The notes under the pieces: generated by a model
What the model saw: the letters and a program-made list of their open reading frames with translations, nothing else
What the model was told of the DNA's origin: nothing
The model's database searches: none
Shown: positions 17,495 through 26,593 of the stretch, in pieces
Numbering within the stretch: position 1 is the first letter of the stretch
How the letters are laid out: each line of letters opens with the position of its first letter
Made by a program: the position numbers and the translations under genes
NCBI RefSeq assembly: GCF_020386975.1
Contig: NZ_JABFNK010000003.1
Span: 1 to 64,000 of the forward strand
Reading direction: 5' to 3'
DNA from: Thermococcus bergensis
Lineage (GTDB): Archaea; Methanobacteriota_B; Thermococci; Thermococcales; Thermococcaceae
DNA: 64,000 nucleotides

Positions 17495-17572
17495 GGGCCC
17501 GTAGCTCAGCCGGGTCAGAGCGCGCGGCTCATAACCGCGTGGTCGGGGGTTCAAAGCCCCCCGGGCCCACCA
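17495..17572 (+). tRNA. tRNA with CAU anticodon (probable tRNA-Ile2, possibly elongator Met)
   Basis: Acceptor GGGCCCG/CGGGCCC, encoded CCA, anticodon loop CTCATAA. The anticodon stem CGCGG/CCGCG lacks the three G:C pairs of initiator tRNA. The acceptor resembles archaeal tRNA-Ile, so the C34 may be modified to agmatidine to read AUA; elongator Met cannot be excluded by eye. Eight bases after tRNA-Asn, same transcript. Confidence 0.85.
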
Positions 17573-17729
17573 CTTTTCCCCAGTATTAGCGGAAGACAAT
17601 ACAATGCGTTTTTAAGTTCCAGATAGTTAAAAGTCAATGCTTCTTATGAGAGTCCAGAATGTATAACTCTGCATTCCACATCCTTAGCTAACAAGAAGAA
17701 AGTTGAGAGAAAGGAGAACATCTTTTTCC

Positions 17730-18350
17730 TTAGGATTTAGAAGAGGTTAAAGTTTCTCTTTTTCTATAGTTTCTAAGCAGAATTACTGCCATAATTGGAA
17801 GTGAGGCATTTATAGCTAGTCCTATTACGAAGTGGAAGTTCAAGAAGCTACTAAGAATACCCTGATTCATTAGGAAAATAATTGACCACAGACTCACAGG
17901 AATGTTCAGAGACAAACTTACAAACAGCCCTGGGTTATATACCCTCCTAGCCCTGATTGACAACAAAATATGAGCTATCCCTGCAAATAGTGAAAAATAC
18001 GGAATCCAGAGACCGAATTTATAATTAATAGTTGACAACAAACCAAACAATGGTAAAGCTACCCATATTAAGAGAACGTTTAAAAAGAAAACGAAGGTAG
18101 GATTTAGAGGCCCATTTTCTGCTTCTGTCTTGAGTATTTTTGTATTGAAAAACTTATCAAATCCTCCTGGAAAAACGTACTCTTCTGTCTGATGAAGCAT
18201 GTAGAGAGGTGTTTGCAATAGGATAAGGAACACTACAAAATCATAATTGCGCACAAACACAAACAAGAAAACAACGAGATAAATAGAAAGAATCAGACCC
18301 ACCTTTGCCCATTCCCTCTTCAACCATTCATAATATTGAGCAGGCTTCAT
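17730..18350 (-). CDS. HXXEE-motif membrane protein
   Basis: 206 residues with about six hydrophobic segments. The HQTEE sequence in LYMLHQTEEYVFPGGF matches the HXXEE family of membrane proteins, whose function is unknown; the conserved His and Glu residues suggest a metal or catalytic site. SD-like GGGGGTGAGAG precedes the ATG at 18350. It stands alone between two tRNA loci in AT-rich DNA, which suggests acquisition, but no mobility gene is attached. Confidence 0.7.
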   Translation of the reverse strand: MKPAQYYEWLKREWAKVGLILSIYLVVFLFVFVRNYDFVVFLILLQTPLYMLHQTEEYVFPGGFDKFFNTKILKTEAENGPLNPTFVFFLNVLLIWVALPLFGLLSTINYKFGLWIPYFSLFAGIAHILLSIRARRVYNPGLFVSLSLNIPVSLWSIIFLMNQGILSSFLNFHFVIGLAINASLPIMAVILLRNYRKRETLTSSKS

Positions 18351-18746
<396 letters not shown>

Positions 18747-18792
18747 TCAAAAGAGTTATAATGTATGCATAAATAAAAGTTGCGGTGATAAA

Positions 18793-19266
18793 ATGATACT
18801 GCCAGACCACAAAATTAGAAAGGAAATCCTAATAGAACCATTCAGCGAAGAATCTCTTCAACCAGCAGGTTACGACCTAAGGGTCGGAAAAGAAGCCATG
18901 GTCAATGGAAGGTTCATAGATGTTGAAAAAGAAGGGAAGGTGGTTATTCCCCCCAAAGGACATGCCTTGATCCTGACCCTAGAAAGAGTGAAGCTCCCTG
19001 ATGACATCATGGGAGACATGAGACTGAGAAGCACCTTTGCAAGGGAAGGTCTTTTGGGGAGCTTTGCATGGGTAGATCCGGGATGGGACGGGAACCTCAC
19101 GTTAGCATTGTTTAACAGTTCTGAAGAAGAAGTAGTCCTCCATTACGGGGAGAGGTTCGTACAGATAGCATTCATAAGACTTGAAGAGCCAGCGCGCAAT
19201 CCGTACAAGGGCAGTTATCAGGGAAGCCAACATTTAGTTTTATCCAAGAGAAAATCCAAGAAATGA
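18793..19266 (+). CDS. dcd: dCTP deaminase / dUTPase-family protein
   Basis: 157-residue member of the trimeric dCTP deaminase/dUTPase family, making dUTP (or dUMP) from dCTP for thymidylate synthesis and keeping uracil out of DNA. The motifs QPAGYDLRVG, LRSTFAREG and the turn SFAWVDPGWDGNLTLALFN are conserved; the Ser-Arg-Ser and Glu-containing active-site segments of the deaminase group are partly present as RLRSTFAR. GGTGAT lies six bases before the ATG. Monocistronic. Confidence 0.88.
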   Translation: MILPDHKIRKEILIEPFSEESLQPAGYDLRVGKEAMVNGRFIDVEKEGKVVIPPKGHALILTLERVKLPDDIMGDMRLRSTFAREGLLGSFAWVDPGWDGNLTLALFNSSEEEVVLHYGERFVQIAFIRLEEPARNPYKGSYQGSQHLVLSKRKSKK

Positions 19267-19281
19267 TTCCTTTTCTTTTAT
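19266..19281 (+). terminator. T-rich stretch after dcd
   Basis: Pyrimidine run CCTTTTCTTTT directly behind the dcd stop; archaeal polymerase terminates on T-rich non-template DNA without a hairpin. Confidence 0.35.
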
Positions 19282-19345
19282 ATTACACAGCAAAAAATCC
19301 GTTCTGTAAATTTGGGAAAACGAAATATAAAGAAATGAAGAGAGT

Positions 19346-19663
19346 TCAGCCGAAGAGGGCTCCAAGTCCAGCGAGAGCCTCTTCTTCCTTCTCTTCCTCT
19401 TCCTCTTCTTGCTGCTCTTCTTGAGCAGCCTCTGCAGGAGCTCCAGCAGCTGGAGCTGCAGCTGGAGCGGCTGCAACTGCAACTGGCATTGCGGCCTTCT
19501 CTATAACCTCTTCGATGTTGACGCCCTCAAGGGCTGCAACGAGAGCCTTCACTCTTGCCTCGTCAACCTCTACTCCAGCAGCTTGGAGTACAGCCTTTAT
19601 GTTCTCTTCGGTTATCTCCTTACCAGCGGCGTGTAACAATAAAGCAGCATATACATACTCCAT
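19346..19663 (-). CDS. rpl12: 50S ribosomal protein P1 (L12)
   Basis: 105-residue stalk protein that recruits translation factors. N-terminal dimerisation domain ([20 protein letters not shown]), an Ala/Pro hinge, an acidic run of Glu/Lys, and the factor-binding tail GLGALFG. The same tail ends P0, encoded just upstream. Last gene of the ribosomal stalk operon. Confidence 0.97.
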   Translation of the reverse strand: MEYVYAALLLHAAGKEITEENIKAVLQAAGVEVDEARVKALVAALEGVNIEEVIEKAAMPVAVAAAPAAAPAAGAPAEAAQEEQQEEEEEEKEEEALAGLGALFG

Positions 19664-19711
19664 CTCCTTACACCTCCGAGTTATCTTTATTTTTTTGTTA
19701 TTTGATACGCA

Positions 19712-20728
19712 TCAACCAAACAGAGCTCCCAATCCAGCGAGAGCCTCCTCCTCTTCTTTCTCTTCTTCTTCCTCTTCCTCAACCTTTTCCTCAGCCTTTT
19801 CAGCTGGCTGAGGCTGAGCCGCTATAACTTGTGCTTGTTGGTTTAAAAGTTCTTTGGTCTTCTCATCAAGCAAGTCCTCTGGCAACTGCTGGGCTATGAG
19901 CAAAGCAACTCTGAATGCCTTGCCAAGTATATCTCCAGCAGTTTCTTTGGTAATGTACCCCGCTTCCACAGCAACATTCTTCGCGCCAAGGAATGCCTTT
20001 TGTATGATTGCCTCGATTGTTTGCTTTGTTGGGTATGCAACGTTTACGGACAAGTTGAATGCGTGCATGTAAGCCTGCTGAATCATGCTGATGTATTGTT
20101 CCTCGTCAATTGCGAGGACTTCCGGTGTGTAAACAATGCCATCCTCGTAAGCAGCGAGCAACTTAAGTCCTACTTCAAGAGGTTCAATTCCCAGCTGGTT
20201 GAGGATGTTAGCAAGTTGAGGAGTTATAATCTCGCCAGCTTTAAGTACTACGGTGTCTTTTTGAATTGAAACTTTACCTTTCTCAATTCTTGCAGGAATT
20301 CCCAAAGCCTGCATCTCACCTACGAGAGGTCCTGGTGAGAGAGGTGTTGGTCCAGCAGGAACCACAATGTCTTTTGGAGCTGGAACTCCGGGCTTAGCTG
20401 GAGCTGGCTTTTTACTCTCTTCCAGGAATTTGTAAAGCTTGAATGGGTTCATTTCTGTAACAAGGATAGCCGCTCCACCTTGTATGTGATCAACAAGCTT
20501 TTCAAGCTCTGGATTATTGAGCTCCTGAGCTGCCTTCTTGATTGCAAGTTCGATTAATGTGTTCCTTGAAACTCTAAGCACAGCCTTGCCCCTAAGGCTT
20601 TCCCTCATCTTTGATAAGGGGTAAGCTGGAACATCTGCCACGTCTACAAGGGCAACCACTGGATAGCTCTTGATAAGCTTGGCAAGTTCTTCAACTTCCT
20701 TTTTCTTCCACTCAGCAACGTGAGCCAT
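19712..20728 (-). CDS. rplP0: 50S ribosomal protein P0 (uL10)
   Basis: 338-residue stalk base that binds 23S rRNA and several P1 dimers. The N-terminal rRNA-binding domain ([19 protein letters not shown]) is followed by the archaeal/eukaryotic insertion domain, helical spine for P1 dimers, and a charged tail ending [12 protein letters not shown]. Length fits archaeal P0. Six bases separate it from rpl1. Confidence 0.97.
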   Translation of the reverse strand: MAHVAEWKKKEVEELAKLIKSYPVVALVDVADVPAYPLSKMRESLRGKAVLRVSRNTLIELAIKKAAQELNNPELEKLVDHIQGGAAILVTEMNPFKLYKFLEESKKPAPAKPGVPAPKDIVVPAGPTPLSPGPLVGEMQALGIPARIEKGKVSIQKDTVVLKAGEIITPQLANILNQLGIEPLEVGLKLLAAYEDGIVYTPEVLAIDEEQYISMIQQAYMHAFNLSVNVAYPTKQTIEAIIQKAFLGAKNVAVEAGYITKETAGDILGKAFRVALLIAQQLPEDLLDEKTKELLNQQAQVIAAQPQPAEKAEEKVEEEEEEEKEEEEALAGLGALFG

Positions 20729-20733
20729 CTATA

Positions 20734-21384
20734 TCACCCCTCTATTTTTACAGCTGGGCCCATTGTTGTCTTGACGTATACTGACCTAACTTGGTTTTCT
20801 CCTCTTTCAAGCTTTCCGATTATTGCATTGAGCACTGTCTCAATGTTCTCTGCGAGCTTTTCGTCGTCCATGTCTTCCGTGCCAACTGGAGCGTGCACTA
20901 CTGGGTTGTTCTTGAGCTGTATTCTCACGGTCTTTTTAAGTTTTTCAACAAACGGAGTAAGATCCGTTACTGTAGGTGGAACTACCACAGGCATCTTGTT
21001 TCTTGGACCTAAGAACCTACCCAAGGTTTTACCAATCTTTGGCATCAGCGGAGCAGCTGCTATGAAAAAGTCATACTTCTTGGCTAGTTTTCTCGCAGCC
21101 CTTGGGTTGCTCGCCAATTCATCCAATTCCTCACCACTAATTACATCAAGCCCGAGCTTTTTAGCCGCCTCGGCAACGGCACCATCAGCGATGACCGCGA
21201 TTTTTGGCTCCTTCCCACGGCCGTGTGGCAGTACAACCTCAAGCTTAAACCTGTTTTCAGGTTTTCTAAGGTCAATATCCTTGAGGTTTACTGCCACTTC
21301 GACGGTCTGTGTGAAGTTGCGCGGCTTAGCCCGGGCTTTAGCCTCCTTCACCGCTTCCACGATTTTTTGCTTGTCAAAGGCCAT
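20734..21384 (-). CDS. rpl1: 50S ribosomal protein uL1
   Basis: 216-residue protein of the mobile L1 stalk; the conserved [20 protein letters not shown] block is shown by [12 protein letters not shown]. In archaea L1 can repress its own operon by binding an mRNA mimic of its rRNA site. A separate promoter (21451-21464) appears to lie in front of it, overlapping the end of rpl11 upstream. Confidence 0.97.
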   Translation of the reverse strand: MAFDKQKIVEAVKEAKARAKPRNFTQTVEVAVNLKDIDLRKPENRFKLEVVLPHGRGKEPKIAVIADGAVAEAAKKLGLDVISGEELDELASNPRAARKLAKKYDFFIAAAPLMPKIGKTLGRFLGPRNKMPVVVPPTVTDLTPFVEKLKKTVRIQLKNNPVVHAPVGTEDMDDEKLAENIETVLNAIIGKLERGENQVRSVYVKTTMGPAVKIEG

Positions 21385-21450
21385 TTTTTTGACCTCCCTC
21401 TTTTTTTATTTAAGCCGAAAGGAAAAATCAAAAGTTCGTAAAAGGAGAGA

Positions 21451-21464
21451 TTTTTAAACTTTTC
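21451..21464 (-). promoter_or_regulatory. possible internal promoter of rpl1-P0-rpl12
   Basis: Minus strand GAAAAG then TTTAAAAA, about 70 bases before the rpl1 ATG and just behind the rpl11 stop. Composition fits BRE/TATA; whether used is unproven. Confidence 0.45.
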
Positions 21465-21466
21465 CC

Positions 21467-21958
21467 TCACTCTGCCTTTGCAAACACTTCATCATAAACT
21501 CCTTCGTCGATTTCCTTCTGCACTTCTCTTGGGTCTTTACCTTCTACGGTAACTCCCATGCTTAATGCTGTTCCTATGACTTCCTTAGCTGCAGCTTTTA
21601 GGTCAGCCGCAAGCATTTGCTGCTTCTTTGCCCTTGCTATCTTGATGACCTGTTCCATTGTTAAGTTGCCAACAATGGTTCTCACTGGCTCGCTTGAACC
21701 TTTCTCAAGGCCAAGCTCCTTCTTGATAAGCTGGCTTACTGGGGGAGTACCGACCTCAATCTCGAATTGTCTTGTCACTGGGTCTACAATGATCTTAACT
21801 GGAACCTGCATTCCCACAAAATCTTTTGTTGCCTCGTTTATTCTATCAACTACCTGCTTAACGTTCAATCCGAGTGGACCAATTGCTGGACCTAATGGAG
21901 GACCAGGAGTAGCTTTACCACCTTCAACCAACACTTCAACAACTTGCTTTTTTGTCAT
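21467..21958 (-). CDS. rpl11: 50S ribosomal protein uL11
   Basis: 163 residues from the ATG at 21958, which has GGGGTG six bases upstream; an ATG three codons earlier overlaps that site. The conserved [20 protein letters not shown] segment appears as [13 protein letters not shown]. Binds the GTPase-associated region of 23S rRNA beside the P0/P1 stalk. Confidence 0.97.
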   Translation of the reverse strand: MTKKQVVEVLVEGGKATPGPPLGPAIGPLGLNVKQVVDRINEATKDFVGMQVPVKIIVDPVTRQFEIEVGTPPVSQLIKKELGLEKGSSEPVRTIVGNLTMEQVIKIARAKKQQMLAADLKAAAKEVIGTALSMGVTVEGKDPREVQKEIDEGVYDEVFAKAE

Positions 21959-21971
21959 CCTCTTCACCCCT

Positions 21972-22427
21972 CTACTCCTCTGAGCGTTTGCTTATAAGCC
22001 TAACGTATTCACCCCTAACTGTAACGGGGATTGGGACTATGGCACCGATGAGCTCAACAACAATCTCATCCTTTGCCTCATCAACTCTAACAACCTTAGC
22101 CTTTTCTCCCTTAAACGGACCGGCAATAAGCTCAACGATGTCTCCAGGTTCAAATCCGCTGACTGCGGGCTTCTCTTCAAGGAAGTGCTCCACTTCACTA
22201 AAGGATATCTCCCCCGGCAGGGTACCTTTTGCATGTCTGATGCCTTTGATTGCTTCGTCCACTGCGGCTTTCTCTGTGGCTTCAACAAAGATGTACCCTT
22301 TAACCTTAGAAGGTGCTAAAATAGCCATAATAGGCAGATTATAAGTCCTTGCCTTACTGTAAATGAGCTTGGCAGTGTTCTCTTCCTGTCCAACTGTTAC
22401 CCTTACTGCAAATATCCTCGACGTCAT
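21972..22427 (-). CDS. spt5: transcription elongation factor Spt5 (NusG)
   Basis: 152 residues: NGN domain ([11 protein letters not shown]) and a KOW domain ([19 protein letters not shown]). Archaeal Spt5 binds the RNA polymerase clamp with Spt4 to raise processivity and couples to ribosomes. The ATG at 22427 is preferred because GGTGG lies five bases before it; upstream GTG codons overlap this site. Confidence 0.95.
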   Translation of the reverse strand: MTSRIFAVRVTVGQEENTAKLIYSKARTYNLPIMAILAPSKVKGYIFVEATEKAAVDEAIKGIRHAKGTLPGEISFSEVEHFLEEKPAVSGFEPGDIVELIAGPFKGEKAKVVRVDEAKDEIVVELIGAIVPIPVTVRGEYVRLISKRSEE

Positions 22428-22444
22428 CTCAACCACCAAAGGGG

Positions 22445-22636
22445 TTATGCTCCACCTTCTATTAAAGCACCAATAATGTGGATAAACATGCCAATAAGGC
22501 CTATCAAAATAATTCCAATACCCGTTATCTTAGCAGCGAGCTTATACTCCTTCCAACTTGGCTTTTTGGTCACGAGGAAAACTCTCTTCGACTCAGAGAT
22601 GAAGTTTTTAAACTTTTCTATATAGCTCTCTGTCAT
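22445..22636 (-). CDS. secE: protein translocase SecE (Sec61 gamma)
   Basis: 63-residue single-span subunit of the Sec translocon. An amphipathic N-terminal helix precedes a conserved [18 protein letters not shown] stretch and one C-terminal transmembrane helix. ATG at 22636 follows AGGTG. The secE-spt5-rpl11 order is conserved across archaea and bacteria. Confidence 0.95.
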   Translation of the reverse strand: MTESYIEKFKNFISESKRVFLVTKKPSWKEYKLAAKITGIGIILIGLIGMFIHIIGALIEGGA

Positions 22637-22677
22637 TTTTAACACCTCTCACGACTTTCAGACTTGACTATTCCATA

Positions 22678-22694
22678 AGTATTTAAAAGTTATG
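22678..22694 (-). promoter_or_regulatory. promoter of the secE-spt5-rpl11 operon
   Basis: Minus-strand GCATAA then CTTTTAAATACTT, about 45 bases before the secE ATG; fits an archaeal BRE/TATA. Confidence 0.5.
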
Positions 22695-22761
22695 CTTACA
22701 TACTCTCAACTTATTTATAAAAGTTAAGGAAGAACAAAAAGCTAGAGAGATTAAATTAAAA

Positions 22762-23883
22762 TCAAAGCTCGGTTAAATCGAGCTTGATGACTTTCTTTTC
22801 TTCATCCGGGGAATATGGGCTTTCGGATTCCTCAACTACTGCATAAGGAGAGCTAACTCCAGTCACAACGACCATTACTCTAATTGTCTTTTCAAGCTCT
22901 GGGTCAAGTTGTATTCCCCAGATAACCTGCGCCTCTGGATCAAGCTTGCTTGTAACGAGCTCAATTATCTGCTGTGCCTCTTCGAGTTTAACGTCGCTTC
23001 CTGCAATGCTTATTAATGCCCCCTTAGCGCCGCTTATGTCCACATCAAGTAATGGGCTGTTCAATGCCTGTGTTGCTGCCTCTAAAGCTCTCTTTTCGCT
23101 GTCACTTTCCCCAATACCAATCATGGCAATGCCGCCGTCTTTCATAACTGCCTTTACATCGGCAAAGTCGAGGTTAACCAGACCTGGCTTTGTAATCAGT
23201 TCTGTAATGCCCTTAACAGCCTGGACGAGAATCTCATCTGAAACTTTGAATGCCATGTGAATTGGTAACTGGGGTGCAACTTCCATGAGCTTGTCATTCG
23301 GAATAACGATAACAGTGTCGCTGTTCTTTCTAAGCCTCTCAAGACCGTATTCAGCGTTTTTAATTCTTCTTATGCCTTCAACAGTAAATGGAAGCGTTAC
23401 TACAGAAACTGTTAGAGCTCCCATTTTCTTTGCCAGCTCCGCAACTATTGGAGCGGCACCAGTTCCGGTTCCTCCTCCAAGACCGCAGGTTATGAAGATC
23501 ATGTCAGCTCCTTCAAGGGCCTCCCTTATTTCTCTCTCACTTTCTTTTGCAGCCTCTTCGCCAACCTTTGGGTTGTTTCCGGCACCAAGCCCTCTTGTAA
23601 GCTCTTTACCAATGAGTATCTTTTTGTGAGCCCTTACCTTTAAAAGATCCTGAGCATCGGTATTAATAGCAATTATCTTGGCACCTTCGATTCCAACTTC
23701 CATCATTCTATTGATAGTGTTGCAACCCGCACCACCGACACCAACAACATATATCTTTGCCTGCACTTGTTCGAGTATTTTCTTAAGCTCCTCATCAATG
23801 TCAGAAGATGGGGTTTGTGCTTCAACCGGAACATTTGTCCCAGTGGAGGTTCTTTCTATTGCATTTTCAATTAGCTTCAGCAT
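22762..23883 (-). CDS. ftsZ: cell division protein FtsZ
   Basis: 373-residue tubulin-family GTPase. The tubulin signature GGGTGTG is at residues 136-142, with the GTP-binding GGAGCN loop at 50-55 and the NTDAQDL T3 region at 74-80. The T7-type segment NLDFADVK, needed for GTP hydrolysis, is intact. Forms the division ring. Placement next to secE-spt5 is typical of euryarchaeal FtsZ1. It has its own promoter and precedes secE by 125 bases. Confidence 0.96.
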   Translation of the reverse strand: MLKLIENAIERTSTGTNVPVEAQTPSSDIDEELKKILEQVQAKIYVVGVGGAGCNTINRMMEVGIEGAKIIAINTDAQDLLKVRAHKKILIGKELTRGLGAGNNPKVGEEAAKESEREIREALEGADMIFITCGLGGGTGTGAAPIVAELAKKMGALTVSVVTLPFTVEGIRRIKNAEYGLERLRKNSDTVIVIPNDKLMEVAPQLPIHMAFKVSDEILVQAVKGITELITKPGLVNLDFADVKAVMKDGGIAMIGIGESDSEKRALEAATQALNSPLLDVDISGAKGALISIAGSDVKLEEAQQIIELVTSKLDPEAQVIWGIQLDPELEKTIRVMVVVTGVSSPYAVVEESESPYSPDEEKKVIKLDLTEL

Positions 23884-23935
23884 TGTTTCACCCTCCCAAT
23901 TGATAACAGTTCTAAATGTTGTTTCACACTATCTA

Positions 23936-23952
23936 CATATATAAACCTTTAG
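23936..23952 (-). promoter_or_regulatory. promoter of ftsZ
   Basis: Minus strand AAAGG then TTTATATATG, about 55 bases upstream of the ftsZ ATG. Confidence 0.55.
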
Positions 23953-24017
23953 TCAAATTAGTTTAGCTGATATTTACAATGTGCACTTTTAAAGCTTTAA
24001 GCATTTCGCTTCTTTTG

Positions 24018-24836
24018 TCAGTCTTTGATAAATTCCAAACCCAGCTCTTCAGCCAAACTCTTTGCAACTTGCCTTGTTTCCCCTTTACTGCCCTTCCAAT
24101 CAACATAAATCGCATCAATTTTTCCTGATGTTCTGTTTATGGCTTTAACAAGCATTTCTTTGGATAAGGGATGAGTGTATTTTGGGGCTATATGCGAAAA
24201 AGCAATATCTGAAATTAGGGCTGTTTTTGTTTGCTTTGGAGCATAATGCCCCCCGCCGATCCCAACTGCGGTTTTGAATTTACTTTTTTGGTAGTTGTCC
24301 AAAACATAGACAATTGTCTCCGCAACTATCTCACCGGCTTCCCCATTTTTCCATTCCTCTTCACTGGAGCCAATTTCTACAAAAAGAGAGGGCACTTCAA
24401 GTTCACTTGGGCCGTGATGGGTCGCCTCATAACATACTGTCCAATCCAGAGTATTTAATTCGTGTAGCTTTAGAAGAGCAAGTTTCATTGCCCTTGGTTC
24501 TGCAATAGCTAAGCTTTCATCTTTCCCTCCGTACATAGCCTTTCCCCAGTTTCCAGTGACATGGGTCGTTAAAGCCGGGAGCTTCTTCTCACTTGAATGC
24601 CTCGATGCGAAGATTATTATCTCCGGGGTTATGTTAAGCTGCTTTGCTATCTCTATGTCTAGATTATCGTAGTATATCATTTCTCTATCTGTTGTCAATA
24701 GAAGGACGTCCTTCCAACGATAGACAGGGCTTTTATCGAATTCTTGCTCTGTTTCTTTGAATCCAAAATGTTCAACCAGCTTGTGCTTGATGTTCATGGA
24801 AGCCAAATCAACACTGGTCGTCATGATAACCTTCAT
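24018..24836 (-). CDS. dtdA: D-aminoacyl-tRNA deacylase (archaeal DTD2 type)
   Basis: 272-residue archaeal/plant-type D-aminoacyl-tRNA deacylase, which hydrolyses D-amino acids wrongly attached to tRNA. The conserved [20 protein letters not shown] region, the [20 protein letters not shown] motif and [10 protein letters not shown] are recognisable (shown in parts). Cytosolic and monocistronic. Length is usual for the family. Confidence 0.93.
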   Translation of the reverse strand: MKVIMTTSVDLASMNIKHKLVEHFGFKETEQEFDKSPVYRWKDVLLLTTDREMIYYDNLDIEIAKQLNITPEIIIFASRHSSEKKLPALTTHVTGNWGKAMYGGKDESLAIAEPRAMKLALLKLHELNTLDWTVCYEATHHGPSELEVPSLFVEIGSSEEEWKNGEAGEIVAETIVYVLDNYQKSKFKTAVGIGGGHYAPKQTKTALISDIAFSHIAPKYTHPLSKEMLVKAINRTSGKIDAIYVDWKGSKGETRQVAKSLAEELGLEFIKD

Positions 24837-25052
24837 TTTTATCCCCTATGAGGCATTGAGTTCTACCATAAAAATCTAGCGTTCTGGCCCTCACATCGCC
24901 TTGCCCCTACATATGTAATGGCAAAGTTCTTTTAAAGACAAACCCTTCTAAAAGACTCTTTGATCAAGATAAAAACATTCCGCTGAAATTTTCAACAACA
25001 TAGCCCCAAATAACTAGAATTAATGATGTGCGGGCAAGTAAAAGTTTATGAC

Positions 25053-25066
25053 CGTAAGGTATATAA
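25053..25066 (+). promoter_or_regulatory. promoter of the TAXI-TRAP operon
   Basis: CGTAAGG (BRE) followed by TATATAA at 25060-25066. Transcription would start near 25090, giving a leader of roughly 60 bases, long for this group. Confidence 0.55.
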
Positions 25067-25096
25067 CCAGACATGGATACAAAACAAATACTGTAG

Positions 25097-25126
25097 TGTA
25101 CATGAAATTATTTGAATGTATGTACA
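25097..25126 (+). promoter_or_regulatory. inverted repeat in TRAP leader, possible operator
   Basis: TGTACAT (25097-25103) and its reverse complement ATGTACA (25120-25126) are separated by 16 bases. They straddle or directly follow the predicted start site, suitable for a repressor; no factor is known. Confidence 0.4.
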
Positions 25127-25148
25127 AAATATCGAGGAGATGTAAAAA

Positions 25149-26135
25149 ATGAATTGGAAAACACTTGGTTTGATACTTGTTTTGGCCCTTGGTTTGATTG
25201 TTTCGGGCTGTACACAACAGGGGACCCAGACAACAACCCAAGGCCAGGAAATAACCATCTATACCGGTGGAACTGGAGGAGTTTACTTCCCTCTTGGCTC
25301 CAGATATGCCGAGATTTTGACTAAAAACGATATCCCAGCTAAGGCAGTTACAAGCGGTGCAAGTGTAGCAAACGCAAAGGCAATTGGGGATGGAAACGCC
25401 CAAGCCGCGATTCTTCAGAACGATGTAGCTTACTATGCCTACAACGGCCTTTATATGTTTGAAGGACAGGCAATAAAGAACATTAGAGGCGTTGCAGCAC
25501 TTTACCCAGAAACAGTCCAATTTATCGTTAGGGCAGACAGCGATATTAAGACTCTCCAAGATTTGGCCGGAAAGAAAGTGGCCATAGGTGCTCCTGGAAG
25601 CGGAGTAGCCGTTGCTGCAGAGCAAGTGCTTAAAGCAGCTGGTATATGGGACAGCATTGAAAAAGTAAATCAAGACTTCAATGAAGCCTCACAAAGTCTA
25701 AAACTCGGCCAAGTAGATGCGGCCATTATTGTTTCTGGAATTCCAACCCCATCAGTTAACCAAATAGCAGTGCAAACCCCAGTTAGAGTCCTTCCAATTT
25801 CAGATGACATTCTCAACAAGCTTAGACAACAGGGATACATATTCTATGTTAGACAAGTTGTGCCAACGGGAACATACAATGGTGTTGAAGAAGACACACC
25901 AACTTTAGCTGTTAAAGCAATGCTCGCAGTAAGTGCAGACCTTTCAGAAGATACTGTATATCAGATGACAAAGATTCTCTTCGAAAACTTAGACCAGTTA
26001 AGAGCTGAACACCAAAAAGCCCAAGCCATAAGCTTGGAAACAGCCCTCGATGGTATGAGCATACCACTCCACCCAGGAGCAATAAAATACTATGAGGAGA
26101 AAGGCTTAAGCATTCCAGAAGAGCTTAAAGGGTGA
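25149..26135 (+). CDS. TAXI-family TRAP transporter substrate-binding protein
   Basis: 328 residues. N-terminal lipoprotein signal LALGLIVSGC with the lipobox Cys about residue 21, then a Thr/Gln-rich linker and the TAXI receptor domain (ITIYTGGTGGVYFPLGSRYAEIL). It captures a solute outside the cell, probably a carboxylate such as glutamate-like or C4 compounds, for the fused membrane subunit encoded downstream. Strong ribosome-binding site GAGGAGATG. It overlaps the DUF1850 gene by four bases. Confidence 0.92.
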   Translation: MNWKTLGLILVLALGLIVSGCTQQGTQTTTQGQEITIYTGGTGGVYFPLGSRYAEILTKNDIPAKAVTSGASVANAKAIGDGNAQAAILQNDVAYYAYNGLYMFEGQAIKNIRGVAALYPETVQFIVRADSDIKTLQDLAGKKVAIGAPGSGVAVAAEQVLKAAGIWDSIEKVNQDFNEASQSLKLGQVDAAIIVSGIPTPSVNQIAVQTPVRVLPISDDILNKLRQQGYIFYVRQVVPTGTYNGVEEDTPTLAVKAMLAVSADLSEDTVYQMTKILFENLDQLRAEHQKAQAISLETALDGMSIPLHPGAIKYYEEKGLSIPEELKG

Positions 26136-26593
26136 ATCGCTTGAAGGGGTTTCTTTTTTTGCTCCCCTTTTTTGCAATACTTCTTTTTCCTGTAGACGTC
26201 CTTATAATTAGTGATGGGACTCACTCTTATGTGGGTCTTCTTGGTGAAAAGGACGTAGAAATCACGTACATTCACAGTGTTCAGAGAAGTGAAGTCATAG
26301 AAGAGCTTAAAGTCAATAAAACGGGTATTTATGCCATCGGGATGTTGTGGAAGGACTTTGGAGCGGGTCTTCCAGAGGACGTCCAATACTCGGAAAGTGG
26401 ATATTATGTTAAAAAAGTCAACATTCCCCTCGGGAAGAGCCTCAGCTTTTGGTTTATTCCTTTAAATCACGCAAAGATTATCGTGAACAAAGATGTCGTA
26501 TTGTCTATAACAAAAGAAGCTCTTGTGAATTTTAATGTGAAAAAATGCCCGCTTATACTTGCCATAATGGGGAGGTGCGGATATGGAAATTGA
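26132..26593 (+). CDS. DUF1850 protein associated with TAXI-TRAP
   Basis: 153 residues with an N-terminal membrane segment or signal (FLFLLPFFAILLFPV) and an extracellular domain containing ITYIHSVQRSEV, the characteristic DUF1850 segment. This family is almost always encoded between the TAXI receptor and the fused TRAP permease, so it is presumably an accessory subunit. Overlaps both neighbours by 4 and 11 bases, showing tight coupling. Confidence 0.85.
   Translation: MNRLKGFLFLLPFFAILLFPVDVLIISDGTHSYVGLLGEKDVEITYIHSVQRSEVIEELKVNKTGIYAIGMLWKDFGAGLPEDVQYSESGYYVKKVNIPLGKSLSFWFIPLNHAKIIVNKDVVLSITKEALVNFNVKKCPLILAIMGRCGYGN

Larger units (their letters stand above)
24837..25148 (+). other. intergenic region with TRAP operon promoter and leader
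   Basis: Holds the dtdA 5' side, an AT-rich stretch with no gene, the TRAP promoter (25053-25066), a leader with an inverted repeat (25097-25126) and the ribosome-binding site GAGGAGATG at 25135-25143. Confidence 0.6.

Noticed and set aside
17495-17572. Initiator tRNA-Met for the CAU tRNA
   Set aside because: The anticodon stem CGCGG/CCGCG lacks the three consecutive G:C pairs of initiator tRNA, and the acceptor begins GGGCCCG as in archaeal tRNA-Ile.
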